A stretch of DNA of 64,000 nt from Apostichopus japonicus (Eukaryota > Echinodermata > Holothuroidea > Aspidochirotida > Stichopodidae), in NCBI RefSeq assembly GCF_037975245.1, contig NC_092573.1, positions 7,800,501 to 7,864,500 on the forward strand, written 5' to 3'. Position numbers and translations under genes: made by a program. Every line of letters begins with the position of its first letter. The first letter of the stretch is position 1. The notes under the pieces were generated by a model. The model was given only the letters and a program-made list of their open reading frames with translations. It was not told the DNA's origin and did not search any database. Below are positions 13,051 to 23,936 of this stretch, piece after piece.

Positions 13051-13099
13051 GTCTAATCAGGGAGTTGTTATGTTCCATAACAACTCCCTGGTCTAATCA
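13051..13099. repeat. perfect 15-bp-stem hairpin between 9-bp direct repeats
   Basis: GTCTAATCA occurs at 13051-13059 and again at 13091-13099. Between them CAGGGAGTTGTTATG (13058-13072), a TTC loop and its exact complement (13076-13090) form a perfect hairpin. The same structure is present at about 59709-59757 in the second copy. Confidence 0.9.
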
Positions 13100-13394
13100 A
13101 GAGAAGATTTATAAGAGAGGAAATGATTTTTGCTAGGTTTTAATCACCAGATACCCGAGGAGGAGTCTTTTGTTTTGTTTGATATAACTAACTGATATAA
13201 GGCTTGGGGGATGGTATTGATCGCTTCGAGGAGCTTCTGGGTGAAGATGTACCTATTTAATGGATGTGTTGTGAATAATGTTCAGATATTGAGATTTTGG
13301 TGTTTATTGCAGTTTAAAAGGCAAATACTGCCGGATATAATAGGAGGCTTAACTTTTGTGTACTAAATTTGGACCAGGGTGTAGGAAGGTATAC

Positions 13395-15595
13395 CAGGCG
13401 CGTATCCAGGATTTTCTAACCCGGGGGGCGCGAATTACTATCTAAGCGGAGCGCCACCATCGGTTGGCGCGCAGCGTACAAGAAAATTTCTGGTTTTGAT
13501 ACCCCCCCAGATCACCGGAAACGGCACTTCTCGGGCTTGAAATGACCAACCAGATGTACACTTTTGGCCTGAGAACCAAGTATTTCCTAATAGTTTTTTT
13601 TTTCCATCCATAACCTTTTTGAAGATTGTCAACCCGGCACACGTCATGTTCGACCTGATCGCATGTCCTGTGGGTCTTTGCTTTTGTAGGTGATTCTACG
13701 TCGCGGCCCACAATACCCGTCAGCCCCACTTTTCAAGGTTTTAAGCCCCAAATTTGTTCAGAATTTGAAAATTCACATTTCTCGTGAATAAACTCACTTC
13801 AAAACATACCCATAATGTTGTACAAAATTTCATCTATGGACAACCAATATAGAAAAACTACCTTCAACCCCTAACAGAGCGGTCAAAATTGCACGAGTAG
13901 AGGGAAGTGTGATGCAGAATGTTGGTCAGAAATTTTCGAAAATTCAGACACAGTTAATTTATTGGTGTAGAAATATTAAACCTGTTATAACGGCTATTAT
14001 AAAACTTGGTTGAAGGAAATGAAAAAATAGCAGATATTTCCGAAAGCGAACACTATACACACATAGGCGTAGGAGGCGCGGCGGCAGTGGCGGAGCTAGG
14101 GGTATTGGTCAGGAGGGGCGAGAATGGTCTGTAGGGGCGCTTTCGACACTATCTAAGCGGAGCGCCACCACTGGTTGGCGCGTAGCGCACAGACAAATTT
14201 TGAGTAAAGATACTCCCTAGATCGCCGGAAATGACCCTTTCAGGGCCTGGCTAATTTGCAGATAAACGAAGAATAGGGTGTCATCGCCAAATTACACCAA
14301 CAAAATGTGACAAATGTCAATAAGTAGATGAGAGCGCAATAAAAAAGTCAATAATCTAGAATAAGTAAAAAGTGGTAAAGAGCTGTAAAAGGCGCCAGCA
14401 GTCCATTTGAGTCCGTCAGGGGGCGCATCCGCCCCCTGACCGTATGGACGCTCCGCCACTGCGCGGCGGGGGTGCAGCCCCTAATTCGCCATTACTAATG
14501 TAAAAGAGAGTTTTGACATAATTGGACCTCCATGCTTTTTATACATCTACATGAGACATGTCGTTGTTTACATTAGCATCCCGCGGTATACTGCGCAATT
14601 TGAACGGACCGTACGGTACATGATGGCATGCGATGTAATAACCGATGCTTGCTTATATGATATTGACATTGACACGTTGAACGCGCGCTCCGCGCGCGAA
14701 AATTTTTGGTTATTTTTTCAGGCAAGTCGGACAGTTTTGAGGATTTTCATCCTGGAACGCCATTTTCATGCTCACTGATATGATGTGATATCTGCTGTTT
14801 GCGTTACAAATTCGAACAGGCGCGTAGCGAGGAATTTGCCAAGGGAGGGGCGAAGCCTGTAGGCAAATTATCTAAGCGTAGCGCCACCATAGGTTGGCGC
14901 GAAGCGTACAAGAAAATTTTGGCCGAAAATGCCTGCCAGATCTCTGGAAATGGCACTACCCAGGACCATTTGTTAGCGCGAAGCGTACAAGAAAATTTTG
15001 GCCGAAAATGTCTCCCAGATCGCTGGAAATGACACTTCCCAGGCCTTGTAAGTTGCATCTAAGCACTTTCTATTTTGAAATTACTTAGCGATATCATTTA
15101 AAAAATGCTGAATGGGGGGGGGGCGGTCGCCCCCATCCCAAAATGCGTCATGTTCCCCGACGACACGGTCGAGTTCGAGACCAGCCACAGTTGGTTTCAT
15201 AGCACAATTCTACACACGCGTTATGATAGACCATATATAGTATAAATATAGATCATAAGTGAGAGAGGAAAATGGAAACGTCAAAAAATGGAGTTGTCGG
15301 TGTAAGGGGTAGGGTGAGGCACACTTTTACGAAATCATTGCTCCGTCACTGGCTACCCTTCAGCGCTGTAATGATGTCACTGTTCCTCTTTCTCTTCCCG
15401 GTGTCTTCGCGTTTTTCTTTTACTCCCTCCTTTTCTCCTTCTTCTCTCTTTCTTCTTTTTCTTTTCCCTTCCTTCCTTCCTCTCCTCCTCCTCTTTTTCC
15501 CCTCTTCTTTCCTTTTTTCTTCTTTTTTTTCTCTCCTCTTTTTCTTACCCGGGGGGCGCGCGCCCCCAACGCCCCCCCCCCTGGATACGCACCTG
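13395..15595 (-). mobile_element. non-autonomous 2.2-kb TIR transposon, 5-bp TSD (TATAC)
   Basis: The ends are CAGGCGCGTATCCAGG at 13395 and its near complement CTGGATACGCACCTG ending at 15595. Both flanks carry TATAC (13390-13394 and 15596-15600). There is no transposase. Apart from the nested MITE, the body is the reverse complement of the element at 38533-40728 over its whole length (2201 versus 2196 bp). It contains C-rich and CTTT-rich subterminal tracts (15400-15580) and several copies of the GCGCCAACC-ATGGTGGCGC module. It is absent from copy 2. Confidence 0.85.
14085..14461. mobile_element. 377-bp hAT-like MITE nested in the 2.2-kb element
   Basis: The TIRs are CAGTGGCGGAGC and its complement GCTCCGCCACTG. 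They are flanked by a perfect 8-bp duplication, CGCGGCGG (14077-14084 and 14462-14469). The same insertion, also 377 bp, is present at 39664-40040, so it was already in the ancestor of both 2.2-kb elements. Confidence 0.9.
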
Positions 15596-15600
15596 TATAC

Positions 15601-17150
15601 GTTAAATGACTTAAGCTCTTAAGGGTATTCAGAATCCTCCAGGCTTTCCCAGTATCAATGTTAATATGTTTCTTAAAATTGAAATTTGTAGACTAGAGAA
15701 ATTCCAGGTAAACAGCTTCTTCACTAGTAGGAATGTTTTCATTAATAGTTTTGATATTATAGTCGTCAATAATCTCTTTGGCAAAAAGGGTATTTGGAAA
15801 TTACAAGTTTGGACTTTTGGTGATATATTTTGGCTATCCATTTGTTACAGCATGTCCTAATAATATTAGTAAACCATTTGAATGGCTGTAACACATAACT
15901 TGACTTTCTTACTACAGTGCCAGATATATAGCAAGAACCTCAGCGAAACGGATAAAGTGCGTTGATATATGGTTTTTGTGAGGGAAGTCTATGACAAAAA
16001 TGTGAACGTATCAAAGAGGACTGACGACCCAACACTGGGGTGTATCATTTGATTTCATTTGATTAACATTTCTGGATGATTAGTAGTACTATTATAGTGA
16101 GCGTCAGCTTTCCTTTTCAGTTTCATTCCTCGAATTGGCGTCAGTTTTTCTCCTATTTATGTTTTGCAGTACTCTGTAATTTTGGATTTGTAATTTTCTG
16201 GCGACATACTAGGGGACCAAAATAGAGAGTTTGTAGTCATTACTTGTATTGGGATCACCTCATCTGGGTGTCTATTCCCTCCAAACGGTAAAACAAGCTT
16301 ATATCGTCAGATTGGAAGCTTCTAAGTTCCTGTTTTTTCCAGCCTGCTTCGCCGGGCAGAGCTAATCTTCATCAATAATGTCTAATATCCCTTATCTCTC
16401 CTATTCTGACCCAGATCTCTCAAATTGGTAAATCCACCCAAACAAAGTAATAGTCTCCGGAATCCTGGCTGAAACTTCCCGAAATCCTATTGCATGGACC
16501 AAACGTATCCGTTAAGCTAACCCAAACACCCAAATATCCTCAATCAGAACCTTGAAAATATCAAATATTGATATCGCACCAGGAAATTCCGAAACTGCGA
16601 ATTCTCTTCAAAAACCTGTGTCCACACTGTACAAAACTTGGCAAACCTCGCCTAAAAAAAAGGGTTAACAAGTTCCTCTGAAAATGACCCTGCGGTTGTT
16701 TGTGGTCTAAACCCTGGCATTAAAAAATGCTGGAAATAAAAGTAAAATTAATTGTCTACAGTGCCAGATAAGAATTGGCTAAACTGCGTTGACTACTTGC
16801 GAGGGACGGCATTGACTAAAATTGTTGTATAAAAGAGGATCAAGGACCAGCTTTATACCCAATCGACAAAACAAAACTTCAGGCTCCTACCTGACACTAT
16901 AGTTTGAGCTCAAACGATATCGGAACTCAGACCGTTGATATTAATCTCCATTGAGGGGCCTTGGATATAGGACGAGGGTATCCTGACAGTATGAAGGGGG
17001 GGGGGGGGAGATATTAGTTACAAAACATGTTCCACTGGAGGGTCCCATCCCGGGATCGAATAAGGTGTACCTATATTTACAACAACTCCTTGTCCCTTTT
17101 GGTGATCTGTTACTGAGATATTGTTAGATAGCTATAGTTGTGTTCGATGC
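15601..17150. other. copy-1-specific non-coding stretch with a diverged direct repeat
   Basis: No gene is recognised. Text beginning CAGTGCCAGATA at about 15916 recurs in diverged form at about 16758: the GCGTTGA, GCGAGGGA/GTGAGGGA and AAAGAGGA blocks appear in the same order over roughly 100 bp, about 840 bp apart. A 12-G run lies near 16997. Confidence 0.4.
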
Positions 17151-17909
17151 TTTATATGTAAAGATACATGTATATATATATATATATATTTGTGTGTGTG
17201 TGTGGGAGGAGGGAGGGTGGAGCAGAAAGCCTGTGGGATTTGAGTTGTGTGTGTTTGCGTGTACCAACAAACTTAACGTTATTCCATTGTTTTATGAATT
17301 TTAATAACTCAACCACAACTTGTTCTTTTAGATTCATATAAACGCAACAAAGTAACCTTGCATGGCGACACCATTTCTCCTTAACATATTTGTAACACAT
17401 TGTTAACACTTGAGGCCATAAAAAATCTATGTTTTCCCATAGTGTTTGCTGTTGCATCTTAGGAACTGGCCTAATGGTGTGTTAGACTAAATAGTTCAGT
17501 CAGTTTAATTGATGAACTTCAACAGTGTAAATGGTCATTCCTCAACAACTGAAAATGACATACATATAAATTCAAACTAGATTGATATCAGTATTTTTTA
17601 ACGGTCTACAATATATCAATATTTATTTTGTGCCTAAAGTCATCCTCTGTAATCAACTATATGTGCACAGGAAAGCTCGACCTCTTTGTGTGTAAAATGA
17701 CGTAACAGTACTTCGAAACACATTGAATCCAATGTTTTGCCGGGCTTTTGCAGAGCGAAACAGTTTCAGACTTATCACTTGGTCATTCAATTGTCAGGGA
17801 CTTTTACAAAGTAACACATGACTACTGCACATACATCTATCAGCAAAACGTATGGCACCCTCAAAAGTTCATCACAACTGTTTTCTTTCTATCTATATTG
17901 ATCCAACAG
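17151..17909. other. intron-like sequence upstream of FN3 exon 1, copy 1
   Basis: It contains an (AT)n and (TG)n patch at 17172-17205 and is matched by 60262-60996. A minus-strand open frame here (101 codons) is conserved between copies, but it has no recognisable family. Confidence 0.5.
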
Positions 17910-18194
17910 AAGCTCCCAGCGATATTTTACTGACTGGAGTGACCCGATGCTCACTGAAATTCACCTGGAAACCTCCTCAGGACTGTCAGACACAAAATGG
18001 TAACATCACCAGTTATTCATACAAACTACAGAACGCTGATGGAGAAGAAGTGCGTAATGGAACAACGGAGAAGACTTACGTAGCTCTTGGTGACCTAGAA
18101 CGGAACAGAAAATATTACTTCATGGTGAGCGCCGTCAACTCTGAAGAAAAAGGACCATACAGTGAACCCGTCTGGGAGGAAACGCGTTACAGAA
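17910..18194 (+). CDS. FN3 exon 1 (copy 1)
   Basis: One FN3 domain on a single symmetrical phase 1-1 exon of 285 bp. Landmarks are EAPSDILLTG at the start, LKFTWKPPQDC (strand B/C Trp), YSYKLQN, TYVALGDLERNRKYYFMVSAVN (the Leu and Tyr typical of strands E-F) and GPYSE. The acceptor is a tandem NAGNAG (CAGAAG at 17907-17912), so starts at 17910 or 17913 are both possible. The donor is AGAA|GTAACA. FN3 domains are extracellular beta-sandwich adhesion or ligand-binding modules. The domain probably belongs to a secreted or membrane receptor; which one cannot be told from the window. A one-base T deletion in the pyrimidine tract distinguishes it from copy 2, outside the exon. Confidence 0.8.
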
Positions 18195-18446
18195 GTAACA
18201 GTTCTTTTACTTCCTTCTTTTCTTTAAATTTGTCTCTATTACCTTCAGTTGATTGAATAAGAAGAATTTTACATATGTGTCAAACTATTATTAATTATAC
18301 TGTTTACAACTGTTTGACAGCTAAATCATCATGGACATTATATCACAATTAAGACAAATATAAGACAAATTTGATCTCATCTAAAGCCCTACCCATTAAT
18401 TATATATGTGTTTCTTTGTGTGTGTCTATGTGTACGTCTGTATTAG

Positions 18447-18740
18447 GACCCACATGTCCTGGCAATAGTCCATTGCGGTTTGGAGGAGTCTTACGGAGTA
18501 CTGCAGGCTCAGTTAGCAGTCGGCCATGGGGAACTGGTCAACCTATCTTTATTCTCCCTCATCACCTCCGGAAGAATCCATTCAAAAGGGGAGGTGCAGT
18601 TCTAATAGTCTGGTTCGGTACAGCTAAAAACTGTGGTGGCTCTTCAGTTCCCTGCCCAGGAAGAGTAACGGAAACTCAGGTATCAAGCGCGTGCCCCATA
18701 GAGGAAGCCCCAGATGATGAATTCTCGCAGTGTAATGCAG
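18447..18740 (+). CDS. exon 2 of the FN3 gene, Cys-containing domain of unknown type (copy 1)
   Basis: A phase 1-1 exon of 294 bp. The acceptor is TGTATTAG|GA and the donor GCAG|GTTAGC. The product starts PTCPGNSPLRFGGVLRSTAG and has a W-FILPHH-KNPFKRGGAVLI-WFG core, then clustered cysteines (KNCGG, PCPG, SACPIEE, SQCNAG). I do not recognise the family. The alternating hydrophobic segments suggest a beta-rich extracellular domain. The frame is intact and conserved in copy 2, so it is probably a true exon between FN3 exons 1 and 3. Confidence 0.7.
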
Positions 18741-19547
18741 GTTAGCTTTGCTTTGTGATCGATAACATATGTCGAATTTCTTGTAGTTATTAATATCTCT
18801 TATGGTTGTTAATGAGCATAAATCTTAATTGCAATAAATCATATATGTCTGTAAGGTGATGAGCCGGGTCAGTTGGTGGTCCACGGAACTTTAATTTCAA
18901 GAATTAATGTAGTTTTGAAGCCTGAGTTGGTCTGCATAGGGAATAGACATGCAAATCTTAAGAAATCAGTCTACTTTTCTGATATATTATGCATCAAAGA
19001 GGTTTCTTTGAATGCTCAACATTAGTTATTAACAAATAAAACATCGTATTGAACCTCGAATTATATATTTCTTACATGGTGAAATATGGAATGCAACTCT
19101 CAGTGGTTGATGTAGCCTATATGGTCAGAGTGACTTCACCTCTGGCAAAGATCAGCACATATTGTAAACACTTTTGATTTACAAATAACATCCAATAATT
19201 TCTCCTATTGCACATTCACTCATGTTCTGAAAGTGTCTATTATCAAATATATAAAAAGTAAGTAATGACAGGTTAATGACCTGACCGCTGACGCTATGAT
19301 GCCGTACTCAAGATGTCACAATAGCCCAGGTCAGCAGGCGCCCATTTGAAGTCTATTAACCTTAAGGTTTCGGATAAATTTAGAACCGATGTTGTTCAAC
19401 TTATGACATGTGGACCTTACATTGTAAGTAAATTAGTACAATATTCATACATTAATTGTCATATTTTCCACATGGCGTATTACAATTTCGGCCATTTTGG
19501 CATAGTGTGGTTGTTAATTAATTTATACATATATATCTCTTACTCAG

Positions 19548-19874
19548 CTTGTCCACGGTATTCGGATAATACCACAAAATTTAGCAAAGAGAGTAATAGT
19601 TCGTCAAATCTTCTCCTAACCTGGAGGGATTGGGTCGTCACAGTTGACATAGGTATCGGACCTATTACAGGTTACCTTCTGCGCCATGGCGAACTGGGAG
19701 AGTCTTCAACCGATATTCAGAAGGGGCTTAGCCTGCATCATCTGTTTACTGACCTCATCGATAAGACTTGGTACTCTTTCGAAGTTATCGGAAGGACGGG
19801 CTCGTCAACTGTGGGTGGTGGATTATGTGACGGCTCTGCGTCATTCAAGGTTCTACACATTACGGGCTGTGAAG
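19548..19874 (+). CDS. FN3-like exon 3 (copy 1)
   Basis: A phase 1-1 exon of 327 bp, acceptor TTACTCAG|CT, donor GAAG|GTAGGT. The product reads ACPRYSDNTTKF, then SSNLLLTWRDW (Trp of an FN3 B/C region), GPITGYLLRHGE (strand C), LHHLFTDLIDKTWYSFEVIG (E-F region with the Tyr) and a Cys near the end. It fits a divergent FN3 domain with two or three cysteines. The matching exon in copy 2 has the same length. Confidence 0.7.
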
Positions 19875-20045
19875 GTAGGTGGCTTCAAGTAGATGTCTAT
19901 GCCAAAAAGAGGGTGGACGACTGTTGATATAGCAAGCGTTGGTACCCTTGGTACTCGAACGATAATGGATGACATCTGTTACGTGACTGCTGGCTATTTA
20001 TAAGATGGTTTCAACTACTCGAGATTAACCAACAGTCACCAGCGT

Positions 20046-20067
20046 ATATATATATATATATATATCA
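20046..20067. repeat. short AT dinucleotide run
   Basis: About eleven AT units. The equivalent intron position in copy 2 is expanded to 66 units (63121-63252), and the following 100 bp are missing there. Confidence 0.8.
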
Positions 20068-20827
20068 CAACATAGTGACGCCACACTTCTTGTGCGTGTC
20101 TATCGTTTTAATGTGTAAATTTGGTTTTGTAACTATTAATGTAAATTTATTCTCAAAATGAAACGAAACAGTTTTGCCTTTGTATGTTTCTGCAATAGCA
20201 ATGGATTAACAAAGCATTTATATTCTAGGCAATATCATTCATGTTATTTCTTATTCTTTCTTGATTGACACGTTAACTACTTTATCATTTAGGGTTAGCC
20301 TCTGGGGAACAGACGGTAGACTATCAAAATAAGGCAACACACACATACTGTGAACACAGTTTTCGTAATCATGTTTGGGCCTTTAATTAACTTTGATTCC
20401 TCTTATCCTTTATATCATCAGGAGTACCATACGTTCATGTAGTGAAACCTTTTCGGTCCATATCAAATTTAGACTGCTTCATTCCCCCGAAAAAGGCGGA
20501 TACAGTATTCATTCATTCTAACTGTTATGTTCTTCCCACAGTTCTAAAATGGATACATTGGTAGCCTAACACATATCGCACATATAAAAAAAAATAGGTG
20601 CCATGTTTTAAAATGTTTCTACATACTTGTTAATTGTACGCTCATCACCTTTGTAATTCATTATACTGTAGAAAATTCCTCAAAATGTTATTGAATTCCT
20701 CAATTCGCAATCAATTTATATAACAAACTAAGGATTTTTCTTGGTTCTCCTTTTATACTCTCTTGCCAGATAATCACCTCAATTTTCACCGGAATATTAT
20801 TTATCTTTTAATATTTTCATTATATAG

Positions 20828-21112
20828 AACCATCAGGAAAACCAGGGCAACCAAGAAGAGTGTACCTGCATCGGCGAGGGACGAGCCAAACGTCACTCAC
20901 ATTTCGATGGTATCCTGAAAACTGCAGCTTCGGGAACTACACCCTTGTTAGTGATAACAGGATAATCAAAACAGAGATAATATGCATATCTAAATATTAT
21001 ATCGTATTGGATAACCTCACCGCATGCACAAAATATGAATTTCAGTTACAATTTGTCAACACCATTGGTGCAGGGCCAAAAGGTTTCGCGAGAGGAACTA
21101 CGAAATGTGATA
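20828..21112 (+). CDS. FN3 exon 4 (copy 1)
   Basis: A phase 1-1 exon of 285 bp, the same length as exon 1. The acceptor is TATATAG|AA and the donor GATA|GTAAGT. Landmarks are EPSGKPGQPRRVYL, TSLTFRWYPENCSFGNYTLV, YYIVLDNLTACTKYEFQLQFVNTIGAGP and the closing GTTKCD. Two cysteines (ENCSF, TACT) and a third near the end could form disulfides. The copy-2 counterpart starts at 63925 and runs off the window. Confidence 0.75.
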
Positions 21113-21231
21113 GTAAGTTGAGAATTCAAAATCTTGGTCAAACAAAGTTAGCCAAAAAATGGCGGAACATCACAAACTGCCAGGGTGTGTTGAGTGCCAA
21201 TTAATAACATGTGAAACTATATAACTTATAA

Positions 21232-21510
21232 CCCGACTCATATCGACCTTCGTCGAGTCCACCGCACACTTCCCGACCAATCACGACCCGAATCCTCTCG
21301 ACCGTCGTAACGCCCGTCGAACAATATCCGACTGACCACAACCCGACTATTTTTTACCTTCGGAGAGCCCCACGCACACTGTCCGAACAATTACTTATGA
21401 ACCGACTCTTTTCGACCTTCCTTAAGCCTGTCGCACACTGTTCGACAAGTCACGACTTGACTTCGTCAAGTGGAAAGTCGTGGATAGTCGGACAATGTGC
21501 GTGTGCTTAA
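21232..21510. repeat. CGAC-rich diverged tandem repeat with an inverted arm
   Basis: About four units of 55-59 bp, each beginning near ACCCGACTC or a variant and containing TCGACCTTC and a GCACACT-TCCGAC core (21232-21452). They are followed by an inverted arm (about 21468-21510) that pairs with the last unit, since GTCGTGGATAGTCGGACAAT is complementary in style to it. Confidence 0.6.
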
Positions 21511-21949
21511 GCTTCTGTCAGTTATAAGTCCCTCCGGATTTAGTCGGTAAACCTTTACATGAAGCGTTTCTTCGCAGGCAGCTGTGGTAACGTATCATGA
21601 TAAATTCTACAGACATTACTGTGAGAAATAAGATCCAATCACAAACTGAGCCCAAACTATATAACTTTATACCGTGGAGTGAATGAAATATGCTGCTAGT
21701 CTTTTAAACCTACAATTCAGTTGTTGACAGTTATTTTTCATCAATTCCTAACGCTGTTGACTTAGTGAGGGACAAATTACACATGTTAGCTAGAGCCACA
21801 GGATGTAAATTAAAAACGAACTGATTGAGAAAATATGGGGAAACAAACCTTAATGAAGCATAGGAATAAAGCAAAATATATGAAAAGTAAACGAGTGTGA
21901 GGTTGCCTCTTATATAATCAACATTACCTCTGTAAAAAGAAAGTGTCAA

Positions 21950-22120
21950 GAGATCAATAATTGGCGAATCGTCGACAAAACATTAGACAAGAATGTGAGA
22001 AATTATACCTTCAATAGTTCAGCCCTCAGAGGTAACACAGAGTACCAGTTCACCCTGAGAGCTAAAATAGAGAAGGTGAAATTGACTCAGAAACTGCCAA
22101 GGAACTCACAGTTATGCTTC
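21950..22120 (+). pseudogene. half FN3 exon with a frameshift
   Basis: The second half of an FN3 domain is legible: NNWRIVDKTLDKNVRNYTF, then LRGNTEYQFTLRA. The frame then shifts by one base near 22072 and continues as EGEIDSETAKELTVML, up to a strong donor C|GTAAGT at 22121. The first half of the domain with its conserved Trp is not found just upstream, so the exon is either 5'-truncated or half of a split domain. Confidence 0.55.
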
Positions 22121-22505
22121 GTAAGTATATTGTAGGTGATGCGGGTTAAGATGCAGTTGCTTTTAAACTGCAGAGGATCCTGAACAAAGGCATGAGTGTA
22201 ATATATTTTACTCAGGGTATTATGATGCAATCTCATCTTTCACTCTATCGAACGCGATAAAAGATTTAATGTAGTGTGTTTATCTGAGTTTGTATATATA
22301 TCGATATAGCGCCAAAGTTTACACGGGGCGTCTGTATTTTCCATATATAATATTAACAACAGATGTGTCCGTTTATGGCAATCAAGAGGTACATGTAAAT
22401 CGTGTACAATTTGAATATGTCTTAGCAGAGTAAAGAGGAACTAATTGTTCTCAGGAAAGTTTAAGCATTAAGCATACTGCGTATATGTTTATTCTCCCCA
22501 AACAG

Positions 22506-22791
22506 CGCAATCCCCGTAAACGTCGATGCCAGCCAAATCAATTCCACATCTGCGACTGTCTCCTGGGGAAAGGTTACTTGCGACCAACCCAAGAACGATG
22601 ACGTCATTGGATACCACTACCGGCTCACATCGGACGGCAATGGTGTACGAGAAGATACAACGGAAGAACTAAAAGTGGAGCTGAATAGCTTAACTCCTAA
22701 TTCAAAGTACAAGTTTAAAGTCAAAGCTATGACTTCATCTAAAGAGGGTGGTCCTTTCACTGATGACATCGTCTTCGACACTCCTGAGTAA
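22506..22791 (+). CDS. FN3 exon 6, possibly terminal or decaying
   Basis: A clear FN3 domain: IPVNVDASQINSTSATVSW, VIGYHYRL, LKVELNSLTPNSKYKFKVKA and GPFTDD. The frame needs phase 2 at the CAG acceptor (22505), unlike the phase-1 introns of exons 1-4. Joining exon 5 to it gives a stop within a few codons. The domain ends at TAA (22789-22791), and AATAAA follows at 22900, so it may be a 3'-terminal exon with no membrane segment. A GTAACT at 22788 could instead be a phase-2 donor. Confidence 0.5.
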
Positions 22792-22959
22792 CTTTCCTCC
22801 CGTTGGAGGTGGACTTCAGAAGATCAGACCCGACTAAGGAATATTTTGGTGTCTTGCGTTACCATGTGACAAGATATGTTAAGCAATTATTTGAATGAAA
22901 ATAAAAACAGAAAAAAATAATCGGTTCAATAAGCGATGATATTTGTATCCAAGTTGGTA

Positions 22960-23170
22960 CTAAGAAGATACGGAGAGAGAGACAACAAAATAAATAAAAT
23001 ATAATTTGTTCAGATACAAATAAATCTCGTAACTTCTTTTATTTTGTTTTCTCATCTCCACTGATGTATGTAAGTAAGGATGTTCGTGTATGTATTTATA
23101 GGGGTGTGTGCGTGCATGTGCGTGTATGGGTGTGTGTGGGTGTGCATATATGTGTGTATGCATGCACGTG
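22960..23170. repeat. TG/GTGTGT microsatellite region
   Basis: Mixed TGTG, GTGTATG and GTGCATG repeats at about 23060-23170. His- and Thr-rich minus-strand open frames here are products of the repeat. Confidence 0.8.
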
Positions 23171-23299
23171 ACCTCAAAATTACTGCAGGGTCAACAACAA
23201 TATTTTCGTGAAACAGGGTTGGAACTGTTATGCACATATCTTTCAAAGCAATAAATGAGAATGCAAAAATTAACTGACAGACTTCCATTGCACTTTCCG

Positions 23300-23900
23300 G
23301 GCAAACGTGTGTAAGGAGAATCGAGCCTCAGAAAATATACACATGGAGATAACTATATTGATGCTCAGCTTCGCCAGAGCCAAGTTTAGAACCAAGAAGT
23401 GGAGCAAACGGTAAGTGAGCATATACATGTGGTTCACATCCTTAAATATGCTAGAAAAATGGCTAAATGTTCACATTGGGGAAATCGATGAATTGTTAGA
23501 GCATTCCTTCAGACAGTCAGATGCATGAGTTCTTTTCGATTTAGAGTTATTCGTTGTGTTCATGGAGTGTGTGGATGGGGGCTGTAAAAGCGAGCTGGTA
23601 CTACCCACCCTCTTACAGTTTTGAGTGCCACTTGTATGACATATTTTCCGGATATTATGGCACGGCTTTTTTGTACATCGCATTTTCAGGTGGAGGGGGG
23701 TTGTTCGAGCAGTGGGGGACACCCTCTACTACCCTCCTCCTCTGCTCCGGGGCACTATGTCGTAGCGCGCGTCAGGTGGAATCAGAAAATGTTCCCAGCG
23801 TCAGGAAATTGGGCCCAGCGGGGAACTAAATGCGATTTTGACAAGCCTTTTTGGAAAACAAATCAAAACTGTAAATACATTGGTTATTACAATTCTCGAA
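23300..23900. other. no recognised feature
   Basis: Nothing convincing is seen. It is intergenic or decayed repeat sequence bordering the hAT remnant. Confidence 0.4.
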
Positions 23901-23936
23901 GGCCTCTTTTAGAGACATGAGTGATCGCCGCCCTTG

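Larger units (their letters stand above)
11150..13190. repeat. duplicated non-coding block B, copy 1 (pairs with 57806-59835)
   Basis: Nearly collinear with 57806-59835, with scattered substitutions and small indels. It contains C/T-rich minisatellite-like text at 11420-11475, G/A-rich text at 11985-12040, ACACCATTACAACATAACA-type repeats at 12190-12295 and a perfect hairpin at 13051-13099. No confident gene is seen, apart from a short Cys-rich frame at 11609-11752 that is listed separately. Confidence 0.8.

Noticed and set aside
14551-15088. Arg-rich frames containing WREAYKKILAENA-type text
   Set aside because: Translation of the recurring 100-bp transposon module, seen in several frames and orientations across the window.
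22800-23300. Possible membrane or kinase/phosphatase exons completing the FN3 receptor
   Set aside because: No transmembrane segment or catalytic motif is found downstream of the last FN3 exon in copy 1.
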